In this document: positions 50,867 to 59,595 of the stretch, piece after piece
Layout: every line of letters starts with the position of its first letter
Position numbering within the stretch: the stretch's first letter is position 1
DNA from: Spirosoma sp. KUDC1026
GTDB taxonomy: Bacteria > Bacteroidota > Bacteroidia > Cytophagales > Spirosomataceae
DNA length: 64,000 nucleotides
Direction of reading: 5' to 3'
Assembly (NCBI RefSeq): GCF_013375035.1
Contig: NZ_CP056032.1
Span: 5,392,001-5,456,000 of the forward strand
Notes under the pieces: model-generated
What the model was told of the DNA's origin: nothing
The model's input: the letters and a program-made list of their open reading frames with translations, nothing else
Databases searched by the model: none
Translations under genes and position numbers: made by a program

Positions 50867-52534
50867 ATGACTACCCTTACGCCTGTTACCTCATCTACCC
50901 CCTGGAAAGATTTGTCGAAGGATACTACGTTCTGGACTAACTTTTCGCAGACGCTGATTCCTCCTTTTGTCAATATATGCCGGTGGTTTGCGGGTAAAGC
51001 GCGTCAGCAGAGTGGCTTTTCGATCGATACGGTTCATACACTTCCTCTACCCGACGATGACGTTGCTTATCTATTGATTCTCCGGGCAACGTATACCGAT
51101 GGCGAACCCGAGCGGTACCTGCTACCTGTTACGTTTGTTGCCGATGACCTGGCCCAAACGTTTTCGTTTAATCTGGCGTCAATTCCGGAAACGGGGCGTA
51201 TTGGCGAGGTTGTGATAGGTAGCCAGCCGGGTGTATTGATCGACGCCATTCATGATGAGCGGTTTCGGCGAACGATCTTCGCCAATATTTATCAGAATGT
51301 GGAGCTGGCGCAACCGGACGGGCAGCTGACATTCCAGCGCGGGAAAGGACTGGACGAGGGCGATGAGTTTCTGCCGTCGCGAGTGCTGGGGGTCGATTCG
51401 AGTAATTCGGCGATGATCTTCGGCGAGAAGTATTTCCTGAAACTCTACCGGAAATTATTCGAAGAAACGAACCCGGAGGTTGACATGGTCGCCTTTCTGA
51501 CCGACGAGAGCGATTTCCGGCATATTCCGGCCTTCGGGGGTAGCCTGAGCTGGCAGCAAACCGGCGTTCCCGACGTAACGCTGGGTATGGTGCAGCGCAT
51601 GGTGCCGAACAATAAGGACTCCTGGATGCAGACCGGTGACTTCCTGAACGATTTTCTGTATGCTGTTCCCCAGCGCCTGTTCGCCATTCGGGAGGACGTT
51701 TTCGAGCAGGTCGCCCTGCTCGGGCAGCGAACCGGCGAGATGCACCTGGCACTTTATAAACCCGAGGCCGACGATACGTTTGCTCCTGAATCATTCACGG
51801 ACGAGTATCGGCAGTTTCTGATCAAGCGTTTTGAGGATCTGCTCGAACGGCGGTACGCGCTGCTGGTCGATAACTACACCAAACTCGACGAGCAGGCGCA
51901 GAAGCTGGCCTGGGTGTTTATGGAAGCCCGCGAAATGATCGAAGCCTTTGTTGACGATTTCCGGAATCGTCCACTGGACTCGTTACGTGTCCGGATTCAC
52001 GGCGATTACCATCTGGGGCAGGTTCTCGCGATCAATACACCCAACGTTGGCATCGGCTCCGACTTTGTCATTATCGATTTTGAGGGTGAACCGGAAAGCA
52101 GCATTTCGGACCGGAAAGTTAAACACTCCCCCCTCAAGGACGTAGCGGGCATGATTCGATCGTATCACTACGCCGTTTCGGCCAAGCTGTTTAATTCGGC
52201 CGAAACCGAAGGACTTAGCGCCGAGTACCTGCAACGCATTTCCGATCGCTGGTTCAAGCTAATTCGCGATACGTATCTGAATGCGTATTACGACGCTATC
52301 GGCACCCCACATCCGCTCTTTCATAACAATAACGAAAGCAACTTTCTGCTGCTGATTTATCTGCTGGAGAAAGCCGTTTATGAACTGGGCTATGAAATTA
52401 GTTACCGCCCCTCCTGGGTAAAAATACCCCTCAAAGGTATTATTGATGTCATCCGCGAAATTGAAAAAATCCGACTGAGCGAGAATCAAAAGCGCGATGA
52501 TGTACCCATGCTGCAAACGAAAATCCTGGATTAG
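50867..52534 (+). CDS. mak: Maltokinase (aminoglycoside-phosphotransferase-like)
   Basis: 555 residues. The amino-terminal cap (residues 15-130) includes NICRWFAGKARQ, typical of maltokinases. The kinase core has the Lys region around MIFGEKYFLKLYRK, catalytic RIHGDYHLGQVL and metal-binding IIDFEGEP near residue 400. It phosphorylates maltose to maltose 1-phosphate, feeding glycogen synthesis through GlgE or linked to trehalose synthase. glgB follows within 100 bases on the same strand, matching mak-glgB clusters; treS and glgE are not in view. Confidence 0.9.
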   Translation: MTTLTPVTSSTPWKDLSKDTTFWTNFSQTLIPPFVNICRWFAGKARQQSGFSIDTVHTLPLPDDDVAYLLILRATYTDGEPERYLLPVTFVADDLAQTFSFNLASIPETGRIGEVVIGSQPGVLIDAIHDERFRRTIFANIYQNVELAQPDGQLTFQRGKGLDEGDEFLPSRVLGVDSSNSAMIFGEKYFLKLYRKLFEETNPEVDMVAFLTDESDFRHIPAFGGSLSWQQTGVPDVTLGMVQRMVPNNKDSWMQTGDFLNDFLYAVPQRLFAIREDVFEQVALLGQRTGEMHLALYKPEADDTFAPESFTDEYRQFLIKRFEDLLERRYALLVDNYTKLDEQAQKLAWVFMEAREMIEAFVDDFRNRPLDSLRVRIHGDYHLGQVLAINTPNVGIGSDFVIIDFEGEPESSISDRKVKHSPLKDVAGMIRSYHYAVSAKLFNSAETEGLSAEYLQRISDRWFKLIRDTYLNAYYDAIGTPHPLFHNNNESNFLLLIYLLEKAVYELGYEISYRPSWVKIPLKGIIDVIREIEKIRLSENQKRDDVPMLQTKILD

Positions 52535-52630
52535 TCGGCTATTGCCGGCATGCGTCAGCTAAGTACTTCCTGGTACTTTTTCTAACTTTCCAACCCTTAT
52601 TGCGTTCACTAACGAAGAGATTACTAACAC

Positions 52631-54628
52631 ATGGCAAAACGTAAAACTGCAATACCCGCAGCCGAAGTGACTCCACCGGCTACTGTTGAGCAACCAACCA
52701 CTGAGATTATAGATACTCCTCAGCCAACGAGCGAATACTATTCCCGCTTCACCGATTTCGATGTTCATTTATTCCGGGCCGGTAAACACCACCGGCTATA
52801 CGAAAAATTCGGTTCGCACGTCGTTGAACACAACGGCGTCGTAGGTACGTACTTCGCCGTCTGGGCTCCCTCCGCAAAGTACGTAGCGGTAATCGGTAAC
52901 TTCAACGGCTGGAACAAAGGAAGCAATCCGCTCAATGTCCGCTGGGATTCATCGGGTATCTGGGAAATCTTCGTTCCGAACGTTAGTCGGGGTGAAGTCT
53001 ACAAATATTTCATCGTCCACGAAAGCGGTCGCGAGCTGGAAAAGGGCGACCCATATGCGCACCTCTGGGAAGTTCCCCCCCAGACGGCCTCGGTCGTCTG
53101 GGATACGTACTACGAATGGCAGGATCAGGACTGGATGGCCAACCGCGGCCCCAAAAATGCCCTGAACGCGCCTATTTCGGTGTATGAAGTCCATATGGCA
53201 TCCTGGCGTCGTGATCCATCGAATCCCGAGCGTGAGTTGAGCTACGGCGAGATTGCCGATGCGCTGGTTCCCTATGTGCAGGATATGGGTTTCACCCACG
53301 TCGAGTTTATGCCGGTCATGCAGTATCCGTACGCGCCTTCGTGGGGATACCAGATCACGGGTTACTACGCGCCCAGCAGCCAGTTTGGTACCGCGCAGGA
53401 ATTCATGGCGCTGGTCGAAAAACTACACCAAGCGGGTATTGGCGTTATTCTGGACTGGGTTCCCTCCCACTTCCCCGGCGATGCGCACGGTCTGTATGAG
53501 TTTGACGGATCGCACCTGTACGAACACCCGGACATGCGGAAGGGCTACCATCCGGACTGGAAGAGTTATATCTTTAACTACGCCCGGCCGGAAGTCCGGT
53601 CATTCCTTCTCTCGAACGCCCTGTTCTGGCTGGACCGCTGCCATGCCGACGGCCTCCGGGTCGACGCGGTCGCGTCGATGCTGTACTTAGATTATTCCCG
53701 TAACGCAGGCGAATGGGAACCGAACATCTTCGGCGGCCGGGAAAACCTGGAAGTTATCTCGCTCTTCAAAGAGCTGAACGAAGCGGTGTACCTGGAATTC
53801 CCGGATACGCAGACCATTGCTGAAGAATCGACCGCTTTTCCCGGCGTCTCGCGGCCGGTATTCATGGGCGGCCTGGGCTTCGGTATGAAGTGGATGATGG
53901 GCTGGATGAACGACACGTTACGGTACTTCGAGCGCGATCCGGCTTACCGAAAATTCCACCAGGACGAGCTGACATTCAGTACGGTGTATGCCTATACGGA
54001 GAATTTTATGCTGCCACTTTCTCACGACGAAGTGGTGTACGGCAAGCACTCCCTGATTGGTAAAATGCCGGGCGACGAATGGCAGCGGTTTGCGAACCTG
54101 CGGCTCCTGTTCTCGTATATGTTTACGCACTCGGGCACGAAACTGCTATTCATGGGTGGCGAGTTTGGGCAAACGTCGGAGTGGAAGTTCGACAGTAGCC
54201 TGGACTGGCACCTGCTGGAGTTTGCTCCCCACAAAGGCATGGCGAATTGCGTGCGTGCTCTAAATCAGTTGTATCGCAACGAGCCTGCCCTGCATGAGCG
54301 TAACTTCTCGGCCGAAGGCTTTGAGTGGATCGACACGACCGATCGGGAGAACAGTGTCATCAGCTACGTGCGGAAAGGCGAAAACCCGGACGATACGTTG
54401 CTCATTGTCCTGAACATGACGCCCATGCCGCGACTGGACTACCGCATCGGTATTCCAACGGCTGGTACATACTACGAGGTATTCAACAGCGATTCTGTTG
54501 ATTTTCATGGTAGCGGTGTCGGTAATACCAACGCCATGCAAAGCGAAGAAACAGGCTGGCAGGGCCGCCCTCAGTCACTACGGCTCAACATCCCCCCGCT
54601 GGGAGCTGTCGTGCTGAAACGAAGCTAA
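52631..54628 (+). CDS. glgB: 1,4-alpha-glucan branching enzyme
   Basis: 665 residues. A polar extension of about 40 residues is followed by the CBM48 domain (GVVGTYFAVWAPSAKYVAVIGNF) and the GH13 catalytic barrel: VYEVHMASW, DWVPSHFPGDAHGLYEFDG, the nucleophile Asp in GLRVDAVASMLYLDY, the acid Glu in IAEESTAFPGVSR, PLSHDEVVYGKHSL, and a carboxy-terminal beta domain. It creates alpha-1,6 branches in glycogen. Normal family length; together with mak it forms a glucan synthesis unit. Confidence 0.95.
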   Translation: MAKRKTAIPAAEVTPPATVEQPTTEIIDTPQPTSEYYSRFTDFDVHLFRAGKHHRLYEKFGSHVVEHNGVVGTYFAVWAPSAKYVAVIGNFNGWNKGSNPLNVRWDSSGIWEIFVPNVSRGEVYKYFIVHESGRELEKGDPYAHLWEVPPQTASVVWDTYYEWQDQDWMANRGPKNALNAPISVYEVHMASWRRDPSNPERELSYGEIADALVPYVQDMGFTHVEFMPVMQYPYAPSWGYQITGYYAPSSQFGTAQEFMALVEKLHQAGIGVILDWVPSHFPGDAHGLYEFDGSHLYEHPDMRKGYHPDWKSYIFNYARPEVRSFLLSNALFWLDRCHADGLRVDAVASMLYLDYSRNAGEWEPNIFGGRENLEVISLFKELNEAVYLEFPDTQTIAEESTAFPGVSRPVFMGGLGFGMKWMMGWMNDTLRYFERDPAYRKFHQDELTFSTVYAYTENFMLPLSHDEVVYGKHSLIGKMPGDEWQRFANLRLLFSYMFTHSGTKLLFMGGEFGQTSEWKFDSSLDWHLLEFAPHKGMANCVRALNQLYRNEPALHERNFSAEGFEWIDTTDRENSVISYVRKGENPDDTLLIVLNMTPMPRLDYRIGIPTAGTYYEVFNSDSVDFHGSGVGNTNAMQSEETGWQGRPQSLRLNIPPLGAVVLKRS

Positions 54629-54814
54629 TACAGCAGTAGATAATCAGAAAGGCAGGCGGTACCATGAGTATGAGGTGTTATGCTTCATCATGGTACCGTC
54701 TGCTTTTTGATCAGTGACTATACTGATTCAAGTCGTTGGTACGTCACTGAATAGTAAAACGGTAGATTCGGGCAACGAATCAAGCAACGGGTGCCTCCGC
54801 TCAATCAATTCGTC

Positions 54815-54822
54815 TATCTTTG
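54815..54822 (+). promoter_or_regulatory. -7 element TATCTTTG of the outer membrane protein gene
   Basis: Exact TAnnTTTG, 25 bases ahead of the ATG at 54847; it rules out an in-frame TTG at 54820. Confidence 0.65.
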
Positions 54823-54846
54823 CGCGCAAGATCAGTAAATGTCTGC

Positions 54847-55605
54847 ATGAAGAAAGTTCTCGCCACCCTGTTGACCCTAATTTCCCTCTCTGGTTTTGCG
54901 CAATCGCCCGTGGCCGCCCGGCTAAGTAGTGGTTTCGACCTGGGTATGGCTTACACGAAAAACCGATATAACCCATCCATCGCTTACTACCAACTGATCA
55001 GCCTTGGCGAAAGTAAGGTCTTTTCGCTGGGCTGGACAGCACGACTGGGCGCCTTTTACGGCGATAACATTGATTTCTACACCGCTCCCTCCCGGCTCAC
55101 CCGCGGCAAGTCGGGCCTGGGCGCACTGGGGGCTCCGCTCGTCAGCGAGAATATTGATAACGTCCGTTTTGATTATATGACTGCTACGTCCCTTAACTTC
55201 GGTATTCGGGGCCGCATCAATCTGGGCTGGGTGGAACTGGGTGGTAGCGCCGATCTGCTGGGTCTTACCGTAGGCAAACGCCGGACGGGTCTTTATCGCT
55301 CCGCGAATGGTCGTTTCAATATCGATTCAACAAGGACACAACCGTTCAGCGGAAGCAACGCTATACAAGATGGCTCCCCGGCCAGAGGAAACCTGCGTCT
55401 GCTTGGCGACAATGATCAAGGGTCGCTTTCAACCGAAGTATTCGCTCGTTTCTTCGTCAGCCAGCGCGTCGCTATCAAAGCCGGCTATCAGTGGCAGACC
55501 ACCGAAATGCGCATGGTCAACCGGGATGTAGTAGCCAATAACAATCGATTCCGCAACCGGACGGGTATGCCCTATCTGGCCGTTACGTTGCCGCTGTTTT
55601 ACTAA
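54847..55605 (+). CDS. Outer membrane beta-barrel-like protein
   Basis: 252 residues from the ATG at 54847. Sec signal 1-19 (VLATLLTLISLSGFAQS). The mature part alternates hydrophobic and polar residues in strands (FDLGMAYTKNRYNPSIAYYQL, FSLGWTARLGAFYG, LNFGIRGRINLGWVELGG, EVFARFFVSQRVAIKAGYQW) and ends in an aromatic residue (LPLFY), which is the usual outer-membrane barrel signature. Family and ligand unknown. Confidence 0.75.
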   Translation: MKKVLATLLTLISLSGFAQSPVAARLSSGFDLGMAYTKNRYNPSIAYYQLISLGESKVFSLGWTARLGAFYGDNIDFYTAPSRLTRGKSGLGALGAPLVSENIDNVRFDYMTATSLNFGIRGRINLGWVELGGSADLLGLTVGKRRTGLYRSANGRFNIDSTRTQPFSGSNAIQDGSPARGNLRLLGDNDQGSLSTEVFARFFVSQRVAIKAGYQWQTTEMRMVNRDVVANNNRFRNRTGMPYLAVTLPLFY

Positions 55606-55607
55606 CG

Positions 55608-55648
55608 ACAGGACGGGATAGGTTGGCTCTCAACCTATCCCGTCCTGT
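55608..55648. terminator. Bidirectional hairpin
   Basis: Arms 55608-55625 and 55631-55648 are complementary over 18 of 18 bases with a five-base loop, between convergent genes; no long T run. Confidence 0.75.
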
Positions 55649-55660
55649 GTTATCCTGTAT

Positions 55661-56623
55661 CTATACTTCGACCGGTTTCAGATCGAAATACGTTTCGAAA
55701 ATAGCCGTTCCCGCTTCGTTGGTGCGCGTCTGGAAATTATCCAGATACTGGTGCAGTCCCATCTTAAAGATGTCAGTCGTCTCGGTAAATTCAATATCAG
55801 TGCGGAGCTTGCTGAGCGCCCGTTCGGCCGCGTTACCGAATCCCTGCGCAATATTATTGCCCGAAATCTCATACAGCGACAGCTCAGCCTGTCGAACACA
55901 ATGGGCCACCGAGCGGGGAAACATTTTATCCAGAATCAGAAACTCAACGATGCTGGAAGGCGTCAGCGAGCGGTATTGCTGACGATGCATATTATACGCA
56001 CTTACCGACCGTAGCACTGCCGACCAGATCATTAGATCGAGTGTCGATCCTACAGATTCCACTTCGGGCAGCAGCGTAAAGTATTTCACGTCCAGAAAGC
56101 GCGACGTTTTGTCGGCCCGTTCCAGAAATCGGCCCAGCCGTCCAAAGTGCCAGGCATCGTTACGGGTAATCGTCGCATCGATAATGCCGTAGAACAACTG
56201 AATACTATTCCGAATCTCGGTAAAAAAGCTTTGCGTCTGACTCTGGCCTAACTGCTGCTTGGGAGCCGTATCCCGCACCATCAGGTAAAACTGATTAAGG
56301 TGTTCCCACATTTCCTTCGAGATCGTTTCCCGTACTGTCCGGGCGTTCTCGCGGGCGTTACTCAGGCAGGCTACGATGGAGTTCGGGTTCCGTTTATCGA
56401 ACGTCAAAAACTGAATAACGTTCTCCCGCGTGGGCTGCTGGTAATATTTAAAGAAAAGGTAATTGTCGGCGGTAGCCGTCAGAAGCGGTTCCCATTGCTG
56501 ATCTACGTTCGGTGGAAGATCCAGTTCCAGATTAAAATTCACGCTCATAAAACGGGCGTAGTTCTCGGCCCGCTCGATGTAACGATGCATCCAGTAGATA
56601 GAATTGGCGACGCGGCTTAGCAT
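55661..56623 (-). CDS. Alpha-E domain protein
   Basis: 320 residues from the ATG at 56623, supported by a TATTTTTG promoter 34 bases upstream. All-alpha: opening LSRVANSIYWMHRYIERAENYARF is the family hallmark, with repeated Arg/Glu-rich helices such as RFLERADKTSRFLDVKYF. Alpha-E proteins usually accompany a circularly permuted ATP-grasp protein and a transglutaminase-like protein in peptide-modifying clusters; neither is seen here, so it stands alone. Function unknown. Confidence 0.88.
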   Translation of the reverse strand: MLSRVANSIYWMHRYIERAENYARFMSVNFNLELDLPPNVDQQWEPLLTATADNYLFFKYYQQPTRENVIQFLTFDKRNPNSIVACLSNARENARTVRETISKEMWEHLNQFYLMVRDTAPKQQLGQSQTQSFFTEIRNSIQLFYGIIDATITRNDAWHFGRLGRFLERADKTSRFLDVKYFTLLPEVESVGSTLDLMIWSAVLRSVSAYNMHRQQYRSLTPSSIVEFLILDKMFPRSVAHCVRQAELSLYEISGNNIAQGFGNAAERALSKLRTDIEFTETTDIFKMGLHQYLDNFQTRTNEAGTAIFETYFDLKPVEV

Positions 56624-56656
56624 AAACGAAGTAAGTGGGCTAGCATGGGTAATCAA

Positions 56657-56664
56657 CAAAAATA
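56657..56664 (-). promoter_or_regulatory. -7 element TATTTTTG of the alpha-E gene
   Basis: Exact TAnnTTTG on the minus strand. Decides the start at 56623 rather than one at 56716. Confidence 0.6.
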
Positions 56665-56770
56665 GGTCGTTCACGCAGTTTTGCAATATTTCGCTAACGA
56701 TCGCCCCTTCATTCATCCATAATCCTGAAAAAATAGGTTATTTTACCTCTTTATTCCTATTAACTGCTTT

Positions 56771-57535
56771 ATGTTAAAACTTTATTTCTTAATCCTGTGC
56801 GGCACACTACTGGCCAGCACCACAAGTATGGGTGCACCCCGCCCCCCAAAGCCTGATTCTCGTCTGTATGAGATGCGTATTTACTACCCAAATCCTGGAA
56901 AGTACGAAGCTATTGTCGATCGATTCCGGCAGCACACGACGAAGCTGTTCGCCAAACATGGCATGGAAAACATTGGCTACTGGACGCCCACCGACACCAG
57001 CCGGAAGGAACTCATCTACATCCTGGCATATCCAAACCGCGAAGCCCGCGATGCCTCCTGGAAAGCGTTCGGCAGTGATCCGGACTGGATCAAGGCACGC
57101 GATGCGTCTGAGGAGAACGGCAAGCTAGTCAACCACGTCGATCAGATCTTCATGACTGAGTCAGATCTGTCACTAGCCATTAAAACAAAGGCAGGCAAGA
57201 AGCCGCGGACATTCGAGCTACGCTCCTACACAGCCGCGCCGGGCAAACTGGACGCTCTGCTTACTCGCTTCCGGGATCATACGCTGAAACTGTTCAGCAA
57301 ACACGACATGACGCACATTGGCTACTGGATCACGCAGGAAAAAGAAGGCGTTCAGCCACGGCTGCTCTATATCCTGGCTCACCCCAGCGAAGCCGAAGGC
57401 AAACAACATTTCAAGGACTTTGGCAATGACCCTGCCTGGCAGAAAGCACTCAAGGAATCGGAAGCGAATGGTAAGCTGACCGATAAAGTAGAATCCGTTT
57501 ACATGAACGCCACGGATTATTCGCCAATTCGCTAA
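56771..57535 (+). CDS. Secreted double NIPSNAP-domain protein
   Basis: 254 residues. Sec signal 1-22 (YFLILCGTLLASTTSMGA). Two homologous NIPSNAP units: residues 30-125 (YEMRIYYPNPGKYEAIVDRF, GMENIGYWTP) and 145-250 (FELRSYTAAPGKLDALLTRF, DMTHIGYWIT), each ending in an FGSDPDW/FGNDPAW-type segment. NIPSNAP ferredoxin-like domains occur in periplasmic proteins of Bacteroidota without known activity. It is divergent from the alpha-E gene. Confidence 0.88.
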   Translation: MLKLYFLILCGTLLASTTSMGAPRPPKPDSRLYEMRIYYPNPGKYEAIVDRFRQHTTKLFAKHGMENIGYWTPTDTSRKELIYILAYPNREARDASWKAFGSDPDWIKARDASEENGKLVNHVDQIFMTESDLSLAIKTKAGKKPRTFELRSYTAAPGKLDALLTRFRDHTLKLFSKHDMTHIGYWITQEKEGVQPRLLYILAHPSEAEGKQHFKDFGNDPAWQKALKESEANGKLTDKVESVYMNATDYSPIR

Positions 57536-57554
57536 TCATCTCTTTGTCAACGCA

Positions 57555-57587
57555 AAAAGGGCTCCTGCGCGTTATAGGAGCCCTTTT
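57555..57587. terminator. Bidirectional terminator
   Basis: AAAAGGGCTCCT (57555-57566) pairs with AGGAGCCCTTTT (57576-57587), nine-base loop. Confidence 0.85.
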
Positions 57588-57594
57588 GTATTGA

Positions 57595-58200
57595 CTATTT
57601 ATCAGCTGCCGCGGGTGGATTGATCATAATATGAGCGCGGTGCGTACCGGGATCCATAATCCAGGGCATCCCGGGTGCTTCGGGTTTGAGCGGCAGACCG
57701 GTGCTTTCGGCGGTAGCGTACGGAATGTAGACTACGTAACGCAGATAGCCATTCTTTACATCACCGGTTTCGGCGTTGAAGTCTTCCGCTTTAGCTGTAT
57801 ACGAAAACAGCGACGATGGATGATCCGGCATTTTCAGTTTCTTATCCTTCACTTCCTGTTCGCGAATTTTCAGAATCTCGTCGGGTTTCTTGCCTTCGCC
57901 TTTCAGCACCCGGCCGCGTTCCATAAAGGGTTCCAGATCGCGGTGGTAGCAGGAAACGTTGAGTCCTTTCTGGCGAGGATCATCGGCCAGGCAAACCAGC
58001 TCATTCGTGCCCTTGCGTAACAGCACAAATTCGTTCTTTGCCGAGTAACCATAAATAGCTGCCCCGGCGCGTTTGTCTTCCGGAGCGGCCAGCACCGCCG
58101 TTTTTATCTGCACCTCAGGCGAAGGAACCGCAGGCGTCTGGGCCATCGCATTAATATACAGCCCGTGTAAGGCAATAGTGAATAGAAATTGAGCGTTCAT
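57595..58200 (-). CDS. Hypothetical secreted protein
   Basis: 201 residues. A signal peptide is likely at 1-20 (FLFTIALHGLYINAMAQ). The mature protein has a beta-rich first half (AAIYGYSAKNEFVLLRKGTNE, with two Cys in LVCLADDPRQ and VSCYHRDL) and a Lys-rich middle (KIREQEVKDKKLKMPDHP), then a final region with YLRYVVYIPYATAES and GTHRAHIMINPP. No family recognised; the pattern of two Cys suggests a disulfide. Nothing in the neighbourhood explains it. Confidence 0.65.
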   Translation of the reverse strand: MNAQFLFTIALHGLYINAMAQTPAVPSPEVQIKTAVLAAPEDKRAGAAIYGYSAKNEFVLLRKGTNELVCLADDPRQKGLNVSCYHRDLEPFMERGRVLKGEGKKPDEILKIREQEVKDKKLKMPDHPSSLFSYTAKAEDFNAETGDVKNGYLRYVVYIPYATAESTGLPLKPEAPGMPWIMDPGTHRAHIMINPPAAADK

Positions 58201-58245
58201 GAAGGTTCGTGATTTATAGGGAACGTATTGAAAAAGCAGTTCAGA

Positions 58246-58500
58246 TCAGTAGTGAAACCGGCATTGAATAATATGAAGCCGGTCTGCTTCAACGCGGTAA
58301 ACGAGCCGGTGCTCATCTGTAATGCGACGCGACCAAAAGCCGGATAAGTTTTCCTTCAGGGGTTCGGGTTTCCCTTTCCCATCAAACGGCGTCCGCATGC
58401 ATTCTTTAACGAGCTCGTTAATGCGACGCAACACACTCTTGTCGGTTTGCTGCCAATATACATAGTCTTCCCGCGCATTCTTATCCCACGACAGATTCAT
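58246..58500 (-). CDS. yoeB: YoeB-type mRNA interferase toxin
   Basis: 84 residues from the ATG at 58500, the usual length of YoeB. Motifs: LSWDKNAREDYVYW at the start, GKGKPEPLKENLSGFWSRRI, DEHRLVYRV and the terminal catalytic CRFHY (His83, Tyr84). It cleaves mRNA in the ribosome A site. The antitoxin gene lies two bases upstream on the same strand, so they form one operon. Confidence 0.95.
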   Translation of the reverse strand: MNLSWDKNAREDYVYWQQTDKSVLRRINELVKECMRTPFDGKGKPEPLKENLSGFWSRRITDEHRLVYRVEADRLHIIQCRFHY

Positions 58501-58502
58501 CC

Positions 58503-58757
58503 TTATTCGTCGATCAGGTCGTGGTCCTCCTGCTCTCCCCAATTTGCACGTTCTACGGCGCTCATCAGGCGATTGCGATTGTTTTCTGAACTCAGCAGGT
58601 GAAGTGTTTCCTTTAACGAGTTGTATTCCCGCAACGAGATCAACACAACGTTCTTGTTTTCGCTGCGATTGATCACAATCATATCATTATCATCACTGAC
58701 TTGATCGAGCTTGGCCTTCATTGACCGGCGAAATTCGGAGTAATTGACTACCTGCAT
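58503..58757 (-). CDS. yefM: YefM/Phd-type antitoxin
   Basis: 84 residues. Amino-terminal Phd/YefM DNA-binding fold (VVNYSEFRRSMKAKLDQVSDDNDMI, then NVVLISLREYNSLKETLHLL) and an acidic, flexible carboxy terminus (NWGEQEDHDLIDE) that would wrap the toxin. It neutralises YoeB and represses the operon. The upstream region has repeated TACGTA elements overlapping the -7 element. Confidence 0.93.
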   Translation of the reverse strand: MQVVNYSEFRRSMKAKLDQVSDDNDMIVINRSENKNVVLISLREYNSLKETLHLLSSENNRNRLMSAVERANWGEQEDHDLIDE

Positions 58758-58772
58758 GTTACTTTACGTGAT

Positions 58773-58800
58773 TACGTACAAAAATACGTACTTATTTACG
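58773..58800 (-). promoter_or_regulatory. yefM-yoeB promoter/operator
   Basis: TATTTTTG (-7, at 58779-58786 on the minus strand) is flanked by TACGTA at 58773-58778 and 58785-58790, with a further TTTACG at 58795-58800. The arrangement suits autorepression by the YefM-YoeB complex. Confidence 0.55.
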
Positions 58801-58874
58801 AGAATTTTAAATTATTAACTATCGGGTCTTCGTGATACGACGAATTTTATAACTTAGCCTAACACCTTACAGCT

Positions 58875-59198
58875 ATGATAACTCCTCTTGACACTCTGGG
58901 AAGCGAATTCAAAGAAGGCTTGCAAGCAATCTACGGCAGTCAGTTGACTAGTCTGATTTTGTTTGGCTCCTATGCACGAGGTGACTTTCAGCCAGAATCT
59001 GACGTAGATTTTGCTATCGTATTAAAAGATCCAGCTACGCGCCCATCAGCAGAAATATTTCGTCTGGCTCCCCTCAGCGCTGAGCTTAGCCTTAAATATG
59101 GGCTTCTAATTTCTGTATTACCAGTCTCGGAACAAAAGCTAAATACATCCGGGCAGGGTGTTTACGAAGCTATCCGGAATGAAGGAATCCAGTTATGA
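58875..59198 (+). CDS. MNT-type nucleotidyltransferase antitoxin
   Basis: 107 residues. The minimal nucleotidyltransferase motif GSX10DXD is complete (GSYARGDFQPESDVD, residues about 33-47), and FAIVL follows. MntA-type proteins silence a HEPN RNase by adding AMP to it. The gene overlaps the HEPN gene by four bases (ATGA), which supports cotranslation. The coding DNA looks AT-richer than neighbours. Confidence 0.9.
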   Translation: MITPLDTLGSEFKEGLQAIYGSQLTSLILFGSYARGDFQPESDVDFAIVLKDPATRPSAEIFRLAPLSAELSLKYGLLISVLPVSEQKLNTSGQGVYEAIRNEGIQL

Positions 59199-59590
59199 GC
59201 AAATTATACGAAGCTCAACTCGCCCTTGAGCGAGCGGAAGATACACTCGAAGAATCCGTCCATAACCTAGATGGCGGCTTCACTACAGCAACTGCAAATC
59301 GAGCTTATTACGTTATTTTTTACTGTCTAACAGCACTTCTATACACAGAGGGAGTGCAGACGAAGCGGCACTCTGGCGCACAGGGTAAATTTCACGAATT
59401 GTTTATTCGCACGGCTCGCTTTCCCCATGAAACGATTAACTGGATACAGGCTGCTTTCCAACTCCGTCAGGCAGGTGACTATGACCTGGAAACCGATATA
59501 TCTATGGAGGAAGCCAAACAATCGCTCGATAATGCTCGTCAGTTTTATTTACTGACAAAAGCATATATCGACAAGATTGTTAGCCAGTAG
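59195..59590 (+). CDS. HEPN-domain toxin
   Basis: 131 residues, all-helical. HEPN features of the UPF0332 type: ANRAYYVIFYCLTALLY, then KRHSGAQGKFHELFI, and a long helical end (SLDNARQFYLLTKAY). HEPN proteins are RNases; here the partner is the MNT protein encoded directly upstream. The usual RX4-6H motif is not obvious, so active-site composition is uncertain. Second toxin-antitoxin pair within 1.4 kb. Confidence 0.85.
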   Translation: MSKLYEAQLALERAEDTLEESVHNLDGGFTTATANRAYYVIFYCLTALLYTEGVQTKRHSGAQGKFHELFIRTARFPHETINWIQAAFQLRQAGDYDLETDISMEEAKQSLDNARQFYLLTKAYIDKIVSQ

Positions 59591-59595
59591 CCCTG

